Of a stretch of DNA of 64,000 nucleotides, positions 41,388-49,404 are shown piece after piece. Source of the DNA: Hymenobacter sp. DG01 (lineage in GTDB: Bacteria; Bacteroidota; Bacteroidia; Cytophagales; Hymenobacteraceae); NCBI RefSeq assembly GCF_006352025.1, contig NZ_CP040936.1, positions 3,536,001 to 3,600,000 on the forward strand. Reading direction: 5' to 3'. A program made the translations under genes and the position numbers. Numbering within the stretch: the stretch's first letter is position 1; the number at the start of each line of letters is the position of its first letter. The notes under the pieces were generated by a model, which saw only the letters and a list, made by a program, of their open reading frames with translations, was not told the origin of the DNA and searched no databases.

Positions 41388-42233
41388 CTACACAAACGCG
41401 GGCCGCAGCGACAGTAGTCGGTCCGGAAAATCGGTGGTGATACCCCGTGGGTGGTAGGCTAACACTGCCCGTAAATCAGCCGTTTCGTTTACCGTCCAAG
41501 GAACAAAATCGAGCTCTGCCTCCTGTAGGTTGGCAACCAAGCGTGGGGTCAATAAATGGAAGTCGGGGCCTACTATATCGGGTACAAAACCTAACTCGGC
41601 CAAGTGAGCCCCGAGGGGTTTTTCGTCTTCTATCAGCAGGCAGAGCGGCAGCTCCGGGGCCACCTGCCGGGCCTGCTGAAGGATGCGCTTATCGAAGCAC
41701 AACAGGGTAGTTCGGGAGCCAATACCTAGGGCCTGAAGCTCGGCCAGAACCAGGGCCAGAAAAGGAGCCGGGGTCGGGTGGAATAGCGCGTCGCCGCCGG
41801 GCGTGCTTTTCATTTCCACACTGAACCGAACCAAGCCTCGCCCCTGCCGCCGGGCCTGTTCGTCGGCGGCCGCGACCACATCGCGCAGGAGAGGTTTGTA
41901 CGCCGGCTCGGGCACTTGGGTGGGGTAGGCCGGGTGCCGGGTCAGGCCGCAGTCGTATTGCCGGATCAGGTCGTACGGCATGGCATACAGGTTGTGACGA
42001 GCCTGCTCCGTGGTCGGAATAACTTCGCCGGCCGGCGTACGGCAAATAGTAGCAGACATCCACGGCTCGTGGGACACCACCACCTGGTTATCCGCTGATA
42101 TCACTACATCCAACTCCAGGACATCGACGCCCAAGCTCACCGCGTGGCGGAAAGCTGATAGGGTATTTTCAGGGCGCAGGCCCCGGCAGCCACGATGACC
42201 GTGGACCTCGGGAAAGGTTGCTATAGGAAGCAT
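41388..42233 (-). CDS. Glycerophosphodiester phosphodiesterase
   Basis: A 281-residue TIM-barrel enzyme releasing glycerol-3-phosphate from phospholipid head groups. GHRGCRGLRPENTLSAF holds the first catalytic His-Arg and Glu, LELDVVISADNQVVVSHEP the second (ELDV, HEP). Near the C-terminus VNETADLRAVLAYHPRGITTDFPD is the usual ending. No signal peptide, so cytoplasmic (UgpQ-like). It precedes no obvious operon partner. Confidence 0.93.
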   Translation of the reverse strand: MLPIATFPEVHGHRGCRGLRPENTLSAFRHAVSLGVDVLELDVVISADNQVVVSHEPWMSATICRTPAGEVIPTTEQARHNLYAMPYDLIRQYDCGLTRHPAYPTQVPEPAYKPLLRDVVAAADEQARRQGRGLVRFSVEMKSTPGGDALFHPTPAPFLALVLAELQALGIGSRTTLLCFDKRILQQARQVAPELPLCLLIEDEKPLGAHLAELGFVPDIVGPDFHLLTPRLVANLQEAELDFVPWTVNETADLRAVLAYHPRGITTDFPDRLLSLRPAFV

Positions 42234-42356
42234 AAATAAAGGCGGGCTGAGAAGTGCAGAGGCGCTGCTGAGGGCCTGAGGAAACGCCGTAGGCAGCCGG
42301 ACAAAATCATTCTACTTTTACTTTCTTACGACGTTTCTCGCCCCATATTCCTCCTC

Positions 42357-42974
42357 ATGAAAAAAATGATTCTGGCCCTGCTGCTGCTGGGCGTAGCTGT
42401 AGGTGGCTACCTCTATTACCGCAAGGTTTCAACCGGGCCTGAGTACTCGCTGCTGCAGGCAGCCAAAGCAGTAAACGACCATGACCCAGCCGCCTTTGAG
42501 CGCTATGTTGATGTAGGCAGCGTAACCAGCAGCTTGGTTGACGACGTGACGGAACAGGGCTCGGTATTGGGCATGCTTAACCCCGGCGGTATAGCCGTGA
42601 AGGGCGCGTTGCGGCTCCTGAAACCCCAGCTGGCCAAGGCAGCCCGCCAGGAGGTGCAGCGCTACGTGGAAACCGGCTCGGTAGAAGCGGCGGCGAGTGT
42701 GCCCAAGCCCATTGGGAACGTGTCGTTGCTGGGGCTGGCTGGTAAAGTGGTTAGTCCCGAGAGCAAATTCAAGGGCATCAAATATTCCAACCAAACCGAC
42801 GAAGAAGCCCTGGTGGGACTGGAATTTACACAGCCCCGCTTCGATACTACCCTCGTGCTGGAGGTGAAGATGCTCAACAAGGGTGACTACTGGCAAGCTA
42901 CCCAAATCACCAATACGGCGGATATTCTAAAACACGTTGCCCGCCTGGAAAAGCAGCGGCTACTTGGCCGATAA
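42357..42974 (+). CDS. DUF2939-like membrane-anchored protein
   Basis: A 205-residue protein with an uncleaved N-terminal helix (ILALLLLGVAVGGYLYY), then YSLLQAAKAVNDHDPAAFERYVDVGSV, which matches the DUF2939 pattern of a helical hairpin carrying a (Y/F)xxYVD motif, and KPQLAKAARQEVQRYVE. The rest is a small alpha/beta domain. Likely periplasmic and anchored. Its stop codon abuts the 82-base hairpin at 42976. Confidence 0.7.
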   Translation: MKKMILALLLLGVAVGGYLYYRKVSTGPEYSLLQAAKAVNDHDPAAFERYVDVGSVTSSLVDDVTEQGSVLGMLNPGGIAVKGALRLLKPQLAKAARQEVQRYVETGSVEAAASVPKPIGNVSLLGLAGKVVSPESKFKGIKYSNQTDEEALVGLEFTQPRFDTTLVLEVKMLNKGDYWQATQITNTADILKHVARLEKQRLLGR

Positions 42975-42975
42975 G

Positions 42976-43057
42976 CTGTTGGCTCAGCCACCAAAAGCAA
43001 CAGCCCCGGCGCTCAGTTGAGCACCGGGGCTGTTGCTTTTGGTGGCTGAGCCAGCAG
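42976..43057. terminator. 82-base near-perfect palindrome filling a convergent intergenic gap
   Basis: Arms 42976-43015 and 43018-43057 (40 bases each) differ at two positions only, both compatible with G-U pairs on one RNA strand; the loop is two bases. It starts two bases after the stop of the plus-strand gene and ends at the base before the stop of the minus-strand gene. The core AAAAGCAACAGCCCCGG / CCGGGGCTGTTGCTTTT is terminator-like in both directions. Confidence 0.88.
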
Positions 43058-43342
43058 TTACTTGTCTTTACCAAACAGCAAGAATGCCAACGAACCTAGG
43101 AAGGGGAAGAAGAAAATAATCAGACCCCAAACCAGCTTCTTGCCCATAGACCATGGCTGCTGAAACAACTTAAACAATGCATAAACTGCGAGGATAAGGT
43201 GAATTACACCGGCCGTTGTGAGGGAGCCATCGGCGTTGCGGGTACGGCCGCAGCTGCTCAGCAGAAAGGAGGTCAGCAGACCCATCAGGCCTACCAGGCT
43301 AAAGGAACGCGGGCTAAAAGAAGCGGGAATGAGCTTATTCAT
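43058..43342 (-). CDS. Small membrane protein with PLDc_N domain
   Basis: A 94-residue lipoprotein-like or membrane protein. Residues 15-32 (FSLVGLMGLLTSFLLSSC) may be a lipobox-containing signal. The C-terminal half (VIHLILAVYALFKLFQQPWSMGKKLVWGLIIFFFPFLGSLAFLLFG) is a phospholipase-D-nuclease N-terminal (PLDc_N) helical pair ending in the typical PFLGSLAFLLFGKDK. No nuclease domain is attached. The ATG at 43342 is chosen over an upstream in-frame one. Confidence 0.8.
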   Translation of the reverse strand: MNKLIPASFSPRSFSLVGLMGLLTSFLLSSCGRTRNADGSLTTAGVIHLILAVYALFKLFQQPWSMGKKLVWGLIIFFFPFLGSLAFLLFGKDK

Positions 43343-43399
43343 GGTGCAGGGAGTGTGTAGAGTGGATGGAGAGAACTGCCCATCTGTACGCACGTCCGT

Positions 43400-43456
43400 T
43401 TGAAATAGATATTATCAAATACTTTATATCATATTATATATTTGATTATCAATTAG
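43400..43456. other. AT-rich island between rhomboid and PLDc_N genes
   Basis: About 57 bases almost free of G and C, with ATCAAATA (43412-43419) inverted as TATTTGAT (43438-43445). It is downstream of the rhomboid gene and could be its terminator or the promoter region of the PLDc_N gene. Confidence 0.4.
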
Positions 43457-44086
43457 TTAATTCAAAAACTGACGTATATTCTCCCAGAACAGCGGACCTA
43501 CTTTTGGTATCAGTATGAGTGTCAGCACGATACCATACAGAGCGCCGTAAAAGTGGGCATCGTGGTTAATATTGTCGCCCCGGCGCCGGCCCATGTAATA
43601 GGAATACGCCAGGTACAGAAAACCGAAGATGAAGCCCGGAATCTGGATAGGAATGGGGAATACCATCATCTTCCCCAGAGGGTTGAACAGAATGGCAGAA
43701 AACACAACCGATGCTACCCCACCCGAGGCGCCAAGACTCCGGTAATTGGGGTCGTCGCAGTGGCGCAGGTAGGTAGGAATGTCCGACACTACAATGCCGC
43801 CCAGGTACAATAGCAGGAAGTACAGCAGCCCGGTAGTAGGCCCGAACACACCGAAGAACACTGTTTCTACTACCTGGCTGAAGGAGTAAAATGCCAGCAT
43901 GTTGAACAGCAAGTGCCCGAAATCGGCGTGCAGAAAACCGGAGGTAATGAAGCGGTAGTAGTCGTTGTTGCGCTTCACGCGGTAGGGGTCCAGAATCCAG
44001 CTGTCGAGCAGCGCAGCATTGGACCATGCGTACAGAGAGATGCCGACCGTCAGCACGGTGAGCACCAGGGTAGGAGAAATTTCCAT
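43457..44086 (-). CDS. Rhomboid family intramembrane serine protease
   Basis: A 209-residue polytopic protein with about six helices. HADFGHLLFNMLAFY has the conserved His/Asn of helix 2; GASGGVASVVF carries the catalytic Ser; the partner His is in NHDAHFYGALYG. All three catalytic features are present. It cleaves membrane helices within the inner membrane; natural substrate unknown. It lies 33 bases after the polyprenyl synthase gene, same strand. Confidence 0.92.
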   Translation of the reverse strand: MEISPTLVLTVLTVGISLYAWSNAALLDSWILDPYRVKRNNDYYRFITSGFLHADFGHLLFNMLAFYSFSQVVETVFFGVFGPTTGLLYFLLLYLGGIVVSDIPTYLRHCDDPNYRSLGASGGVASVVFSAILFNPLGKMMVFPIPIQIPGFIFGFLYLAYSYYMGRRRGDNINHDAHFYGALYGIVLTLILIPKVGPLFWENIRQFLN

Positions 44087-44119
44087 GAGCCTGAAAGAAG
44101 GGCAAGAAGAAAGGAAAGG

Positions 44120-45091
44120 CTACTGCTCGCGCTCCATGAGTTGGAGGGCAAGCTGGCGCAGCGGGTTTTTACGCATTTCGGGGGCCTCTACGCGCTCCAA
44201 ATGCTGCAGGGCATCCAGGAAGTAGTCGTTGATGAGTGCTTCCGTCTGAGGGCGTATTTCGAGCTCATCGTAGATGGTTCGTACGGCCTGCACCTTGGCG
44301 TCGGCATCGGCAACGGGCTGGCCGATGTGTTGGGCCAGTACGGCACGCTGGGCTTCCGAGGCCTGGGCCACGGCCGTGAGCAGGAGGTAGGTTTTCTTGT
44401 CGCTGAGGATGTCGCCGCCCACGCGCTTACCGAAGGTGGCCGCGTCGCCGTACACGTCCAGCAAATCGTCGCGCAGCTGGAAGGCTACCCCGATGCCCAC
44501 GCCAAACTGCCGCAGGTGGTCGGCATCCTGGCGGGAAGCGCCGCCGAGCAGGGCACCCAGCTCCAGCGCAAAGCCCAGGAGTACGGCCGTTTTCAGCCGG
44601 ATCATATCGAGGTACTGGGCTATGCTGACCTCGGTTTCCGTCTCGAAGTTCATGTCCCACTGCTGGCCCTCACACACCTCAGCGGCCGTTTGGGAGAAGC
44701 GGCGCAGCACGTGGGGTAGCAGCTCGGCGGGTACATCCAGGAAGAGCTCGTAGGCGCGTACCAGCATCACGTCGCCGGAGAGGATAGCCACGTTGGGGTT
44801 CCACTTTTCGTGCACGGTAGCCTTGCCCCGGCGCAGGGGCGCCTGGTCCATCAGGTCGTCGTGGAGCAGGGTGAAATTATGGAAGACCTCAGTGGCCAGG
44901 GCCGGCTTCAGAGCGGGCTCCAGCTTATCAGTGAAAACATGGGCACCGAGCAAAGTCAGCAGGGGCCGAATCCGCTTGCCGCCGAGGGCCATGATGTAGC
45001 GAATGGGCTCGTAGAGGGCCGCCGGTTCTTCGCCATAACGAAGCTGGGAGAGGCCGGTATTGATGCGGTCAGTGAGTTGGGACAGATCCAC
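44120..45091 (-). CDS. Polyprenyl diphosphate synthase (trans, FPP/GGPP-type)
   Basis: A 323-residue all-helical prenyltransferase. First Asp-rich motif in LLHDDLMDQAPLRRGK, second in LRDDLLDVYGD, plus GGKRIRPLL near the start. The start used here is the GTG at 45091 (VDLSQLTDRI), since the 42 upstream residues of the open frame are Pro/His-rich and cross a gene-free region; this choice is uncertain. It could supply the substrate for the GGGPS-family enzyme at 837, or quinone and lipid carriers. Product length is not determined. Confidence 0.88.
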   Translation of the reverse strand: MDLSQLTDRINTGLSQLRYGEEPAALYEPIRYIMALGGKRIRPLLTLLGAHVFTDKLEPALKPALATEVFHNFTLLHDDLMDQAPLRRGKATVHEKWNPNVAILSGDVMLVRAYELFLDVPAELLPHVLRRFSQTAAEVCEGQQWDMNFETETEVSIAQYLDMIRLKTAVLLGFALELGALLGGASRQDADHLRQFGVGIGVAFQLRDDLLDVYGDAATFGKRVGGDILSDKKTYLLLTAVAQASEAQRAVLAQHIGQPVADADAKVQAVRTIYDELEIRPQTEALINDYFLDALQHLERVEAPEMRKNPLRQLALQLMEREQ

Positions 45092-45283
45092 GGAATGGGG
45101 TGAAAGTTCAGAAGGGAAAGGTACGGAAGAGTATGGGAGCAGGTGAGGAGGTGATGGGCCGATGAGGTGAATAGCGGCAGGAAGAAGGTGAGGGTTGAGG
45201 GCACAGACAGAAGGCAACAGGGGCGCGGGGGTAATTTGTTATCTTCATCAGCCGGCTCATCGGTCCCTACCCCCACATCTGCC

Positions 45284-45778
45284 ATGAAGCTTACGCGCTG
45301 CTGTGCTGTTCTATGCTGTGGGTTTCTGCAGACTGCTGCAGTTGCCCAGAACTCCTACAACTGGTGGGATGCCCGGCCGTCGGCACCCGTTACCGCCCCA
45401 CCACGCCCGGCCCGCAATCCTGCCGCTGCCGCGCCCGCACCAGTAGCCGCCGACTCACTTCCACTCACCAGCGGGGGTTACTTCTACGTGGAGCAGGTAC
45501 CGGTTTTTCCGGGTGGGCAGGAAGCTCTTGCGAAGGTCATCCGGAAAACCCTGAAGCGTCCATCGGGTCCCCGGCTGCACGGCCGGGTGATGGTGAATCT
45601 GGTCGTGCAAAGTTCGGGAGAGGTGACAGACGCGCAGGTAGCGCCAGGCTACGGCCTCAATACCGCCTACGATGCGGCCGCCGTGGAATGCATCCGTCGC
45701 CTACCCCGGTTTGAGCCCGGCAAGCGTAACGGTAAAGTCGCGGACACGGCCATCACACTGCCGATTGTGTTTCCATAG
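45284..45778 (+). CDS. TonB C-terminal domain protein
   Basis: A 164-residue exported protein. Signal peptide MKLTRCCAVLCCGFLQTAAVAQ, a Pro/Ala-rich linker about 30-60, then a TonB_C domain: VFPGGQEALAKVIRKTL, GRVMVNLVVQSSGEVTDAQVAPGYG and AAVECIRRLPRFEPGKRNGK. No membrane helix is retained after cleavage, so it acts as a periplasmic TonB-like module rather than a full energy transducer. Five Cys in the signal region are notable. Confidence 0.85.
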   Translation: MKLTRCCAVLCCGFLQTAAVAQNSYNWWDARPSAPVTAPPRPARNPAAAAPAPVAADSLPLTSGGYFYVEQVPVFPGGQEALAKVIRKTLKRPSGPRLHGRVMVNLVVQSSGEVTDAQVAPGYGLNTAYDAAAVECIRRLPRFEPGKRNGKVADTAITLPIVFP

Positions 45779-45812
45779 CCAGCTGGCGAAGCAGCACTCA
45801 GAGCCGCAGCAA

Positions 45813-45846
45813 AAAGCCCTTACCTCCGGGACGAGGTAAGGGCTTA
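45813..45846. terminator. Bidirectional terminator between TonB-like gene and rnr
   Basis: AAGCCCTTACCTC / GAGGTAAGGGCTT stem with CGGGAC loop and A/T flanks, placed between convergent genes. Confidence 0.88.
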
Positions 45847-45881
45847 TCTTATTGCAAGGGGTAGGACAACGCGGCACCTGT

Positions 45882-48422
45882 TTACCGGCGGCGCTTGCTG
45901 CTACCAGACTTGCTGCCGCCGGGGCGGCCACCTTTGCTACCCCCGCTGCTCCGCTCGGGGCGGTAGCCGCGGCGGCTTTCGCGGTGGGCGTCGCGCTCCT
46001 CCCGCTCCCGGTTCTTCACCGAGTCAGGGCGGTTGTCCACCAGCTCAAAGTCAATGGTGCGGTCCAGCAGATTGGCCGATTTTACTATTACCTGCATCTC
46101 GTCGCCGAACTGGATGATGCGCTTGCTGCGCTGACCTACCAGGCGGTAGTTGTCCTTATCCAGCTCGAAGAAGTCGCCGGGAATGTCGGCTACGCGCACC
46201 ATGCCTTCGCACTTGTTCTCCTCAATTTCCACGTAGAGACCCCACTCCGTCAGGCCCGACACCACGCCCGTAAACGTGTCGCCGATGCGGTCCTGCAGGA
46301 ACTCCACTTGCTTGTATTTGATGCTGGCGCGCTCGGCATTGGCAGCCAGCTTTTCGCGCTCCGAGGAGTGCTTGCACTCTTCCTCAATAGGCTCTACCTC
46401 CACGTTCTTGCCGCCCTCCAGGTAGTGTTCCAGCAGGCGGTGGGCCATCATATCGGGGTAGCGACGGATAGGCGAGGTGAAGTGCGAATAGTGGTCGAAG
46501 GCAAGGCCGAAGTGCCCGCGCGGATCGGTGGTGTAGGTAGCCTTGGCCATGGTCCGGATGGCGAGCGTCTGGATGACGTTCTGCTCCGGCCGGCCGACTA
46601 CCTCACTGCTCAAATCGTTTAGCTCCGAGCTCAGCTTCTTCGGGTTCGAGAGGTCGAGCTGGTGGCCAAACTTCTGGGCGAAGAGGGCGAAGTTCTGCAG
46701 GCGCTCCTCGTCGGGGGCGTCGTGCACGCGGTACACCATCGTGAAGCGGGGTTTCCGATTCTTGAGCTTGAACACGAACTCGGCCACCTTGCGGTTAGCC
46801 AGTAACATGAACTCCTCAATCATCTTGTGGGCATCCTTGCGCTCCTTCACATACACGTACAGCGGCTTGCCTTGCTCGTCCAGCTTAAACTTCACCTCCT
46901 GCGTCTCGAAGCTGATGGCCCCCTGCTTGAAGCGGGCGGCGCACAGCTTTTTGGCGATGTCGTTCATCAGCTGAATCTCCGGCGTATAGTCCGCCTCCAG
47001 CCCTTCGATGCGCTCCTGGGCCTCTTCGTAGGAGAAGCGGCGGTCAGAGTGAATGATGGTTTTGCCAAACCAGGAGCTGTAGAGCTTGCCGTTCTCATCG
47101 AGCTCAAACACGGCCGAGAAGGTCAGCTTGTCCTCGTGGGGGCGCAGGGAGCAGAGGCCGTTGCTGAGGCGCTCGGGCAGCATGGGAATCACGCGGTCCA
47201 CGAGATACACGGAGGTAGCACGGTAGCGGGCCTCTTTTTCCAGGGCCATGCCGGGGCGCACGTAGTGCGTTACATCGGCAATGTGTACCCCAATTTCCCA
47301 GTGCCCGTTTTCGAGCTGCTGAATGCTGAGGGCATCGTCGAAGTCCTTGGCGTCGGCAGGGTCGATGGTGAAGGTGGTGATGTTGCGGAAGTCGCGGCGG
47401 CGCTCCAGCTCACTCTGCGGAATCTCCAGCGGAATGCTTTCCGACTCCTCTTCTACCTCGGCGGGGAACTCAAACGGCAGCCCAAACTCGGCCATGATGG
47501 CGTTGATTTCGGCTTCGTTTTCGCCGGCCTTACCGAAGCTGCGCACCACCTCGCCTACGGGCAAATGGCCAGCATCATGCTCCGGAAACTCGGCAATACG
47601 CACCAGCACTTTCTCGCCGTGGTTGGCGCCGTGCAGGTTCTCGTAGGGCACAAACACATCGAAGTACAGCTTGCGGTTGTCGGGCTTCACGAAGCCAATA
47701 CCACCCTGCATATGCAGGCGACCCACCAGTTCGGGGCGCACCCGGTTTACGACCTCCACCACGTCGCCGACGGGGCGGCCGTCGCGGGAGCCGCGCAGGC
47801 GCAGACGCACCGTGTCGCCGTGCATGGCAAACTTCAGCCGGTCGGTGAACACGCGTACATCCTGCTCGCTTTCCTCCGAAATAACGAAGGCGTATTTGTC
47901 GGTAGCCAGCGCTACGGTGCCAGTGATAACCTCGCCTCCACCCTCATGCCGGGAACGGCGGGGGGTAGCGGGGCCATCGGCATCAGGGAAGTCGAAGCCG
48001 GCCTCGCGGCGACGGTGCACTACAGGGTCCTGGCCGAACTCCGTTTCCACGGGGCGGCCTCCACCACGGCTCATGCCGGCAAAGGGTTCCCGCTCGTTGC
48101 GGCGCGTTTTACGGCCGCTGGCGGGCTCGGTAGCTGCCTGAGCCGCGGCGGCATCCGTCAGGCGGTAGTCGTCGTTCTGGAGCAGGGCAAGCAGGCCCGC
48201 TTTCTTAAGGGCCTTAAGGTGGTTGAATACATCTTCGCGCTGCTCCTTGGTGGTCACGCCAAGGCGACGGGAGAGCTGGCGGTAGGCGAATACTTTGCCG
48301 GGGTTGTCGCGGAAGATGCGAAACACAAGGTCTTTGGAAATGGGGGCCGCGGCGGCATTATCGCCACGAGCTGCCTTCGCGCGAGGGGCGCGGGGGGCGG
48401 CGGATTCGTCTTTTTCTTTCAT
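45882..48422 (-). CDS. rnr: Ribonuclease R
   Basis: An 846-residue 3'-5' exoribonuclease. A winged-helix N-terminus (about 30-85, VFRIFRDNPGKVFAYRQLSRRLG), cold-shock domains, catalytic RNB domain with DPADAKDFDDALS, and a C-terminal S1 domain (GDTFTGVVSGLTEWGLYVEI). The last ~60 residues are Arg/Ser/Gly-rich. The ATG at 48422 (MKEKDESAAP) is used; the open frame to 48623 would include AT-rich non-coding DNA. Degrades structured RNA and rRNA fragments. Confidence 0.95.
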   Translation of the reverse strand: MKEKDESAAPRAPRAKAARGDNAAAAPISKDLVFRIFRDNPGKVFAYRQLSRRLGVTTKEQREDVFNHLKALKKAGLLALLQNDDYRLTDAAAAQAATEPASGRKTRRNEREPFAGMSRGGGRPVETEFGQDPVVHRRREAGFDFPDADGPATPRRSRHEGGGEVITGTVALATDKYAFVISEESEQDVRVFTDRLKFAMHGDTVRLRLRGSRDGRPVGDVVEVVNRVRPELVGRLHMQGGIGFVKPDNRKLYFDVFVPYENLHGANHGEKVLVRIAEFPEHDAGHLPVGEVVRSFGKAGENEAEINAIMAEFGLPFEFPAEVEEESESIPLEIPQSELERRRDFRNITTFTIDPADAKDFDDALSIQQLENGHWEIGVHIADVTHYVRPGMALEKEARYRATSVYLVDRVIPMLPERLSNGLCSLRPHEDKLTFSAVFELDENGKLYSSWFGKTIIHSDRRFSYEEAQERIEGLEADYTPEIQLMNDIAKKLCAARFKQGAISFETQEVKFKLDEQGKPLYVYVKERKDAHKMIEEFMLLANRKVAEFVFKLKNRKPRFTMVYRVHDAPDEERLQNFALFAQKFGHQLDLSNPKKLSSELNDLSSEVVGRPEQNVIQTLAIRTMAKATYTTDPRGHFGLAFDHYSHFTSPIRRYPDMMAHRLLEHYLEGGKNVEVEPIEEECKHSSEREKLAANAERASIKYKQVEFLQDRIGDTFTGVVSGLTEWGLYVEIEENKCEGMVRVADIPGDFFELDKDNYRLVGQRSKRIIQFGDEMQVIVKSANLLDRTIDFELVDNRPDSVKNREREERDAHRESRRGYRPERSSGGSKGGRPGGSKSGSSKRRR

Positions 48423-48594
48423 GTAGAAAAGGAGCCGCCAGTGGTTGTCTTTTTCGCAGGCGGCGGGGTTGAATGAGGGAGAAACCAGTAGTACTACGCG
48501 GTTTCTCAGGTAAAGTAATCCAGCCCGGAGCCGGGCTTCAGAAAGATGATACGGAATATATCGGGAAATAACTATTTCTAGTCGAAAAAGGAGG

Positions 48595-48735
48595 TTACGC
48601 TTGGGTTGCATCGGCCAAGGCACTCAGCACCGTACGACCAAAATCGGCTAAGTCCCACTCCTTAAGGTCGGACACTTGTCCGTCGCCTACCTCCACAATG
48701 ATTGGATATCCAGCTGCGGTAAGGGCTACATCAAA
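48595..48735 (-). pseudogene. Remnant of an ATP-grasp-type protein C-terminus
   Basis: Within the 413-base gap 48423-48835 a minus-strand frame codes 46 residues with no start codon, running from an in-frame TAG at 48736 to a TAA at 48595. DVALTAAGYPIIVEVGDGQV followed by SDLKEWDLADFGRTVL resembles the end of R2K-type ATP-grasp proteins (usual pattern VDVALT..G...VVEVGDGQVSGLP). Everything upstream of that end is gone or unreadable. A deleted gene between RNase R and the DUF2199 gene is the simplest explanation. Confidence 0.6.
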
Positions 48736-48835
48736 CTACAGAACAAACGCGGGTGCAGGCAAAAAAGTGCCGATTGGTGTTGGGGAACTACAACGGTTGG
48801 CCTCCTAACTTTATAGCCGTATTTAATCTATATAA

Positions 48836-49339
48836 ATGGTTATGCCAGGATTCACTTGTACTACTTGCGGTCAGTTTCATGAGGAAATACCGATGTGCTT
48901 CGGATCAGAATTTCCAGACTATTATTTCAGTGTACCACCGGCCGAACGAGCGGAACGAGTTGAGCTAACAAGTGACTTGTGTGTAGTGGATGAAGAACAC
49001 TTCTTTATTCGGGCTCGCATTGAAATTCCGGTAGAAGGGTCATTAGAGCCATTCTGCTGGAACGTTTGGACCTCCCTAAGTGAAGCTAACTTCATCCGGG
49101 CAAATGAAGTATGGAATGAACCGGACCGGGTGAACGAGCCAGCTTATTTCGGCTGGCTGCAAACGGTTATTCCCGGCTATGCCGATACGTTAAATATCCG
49201 TACGCTTGTCCATACTCAACCAGTTGGCACCATTCCACGCGTTGAGGTTATCGAAGAGAATCATCCTCTAATGCTAGACCAACGGCATGGCATTTCAATG
49301 TACCGCGTCATTGAGTTAGTGACTCCACTGTTGCACTAG
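48836..49339 (+). CDS. DUF2199 domain protein
   Basis: A 167-residue protein starting MVMPGFTCTTCGQFHEEIPMCFG-like, with the two-Cys knuckle CTTCG that opens DUF2199, then FCWNVWTSLSEANFIRANEVW and the C-terminal EENHPLMLDQRHGISMYRVIE pattern of this family. The second in-frame ATG at 48842 is also possible. Codon use is more AT-rich than its neighbours, and it lies beside a pseudogene remnant, so this looks like an accessory insertion. Function unknown. Confidence 0.85.
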   Translation: MVMPGFTCTTCGQFHEEIPMCFGSEFPDYYFSVPPAERAERVELTSDLCVVDEEHFFIRARIEIPVEGSLEPFCWNVWTSLSEANFIRANEVWNEPDRVNEPAYFGWLQTVIPGYADTLNIRTLVHTQPVGTIPRVEVIEENHPLMLDQRHGISMYRVIELVTPLLH

Positions 49340-49404
49340 CGCACCAGCCTCAACTTGTGGAATCCTGTGCTCTAGATATCCAATTACTTGCAAGCACTTC
49401 CCTC

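Noticed and set aside
46827..48476. 549-codon plus-strand frame opposite rnr, and similar long antisense frames opposite ileS, ppiD and the PiT gene
   Set aside because: They follow the GC-rich codon pattern of the real gene on the other strand and contain no recognisable family motifs.
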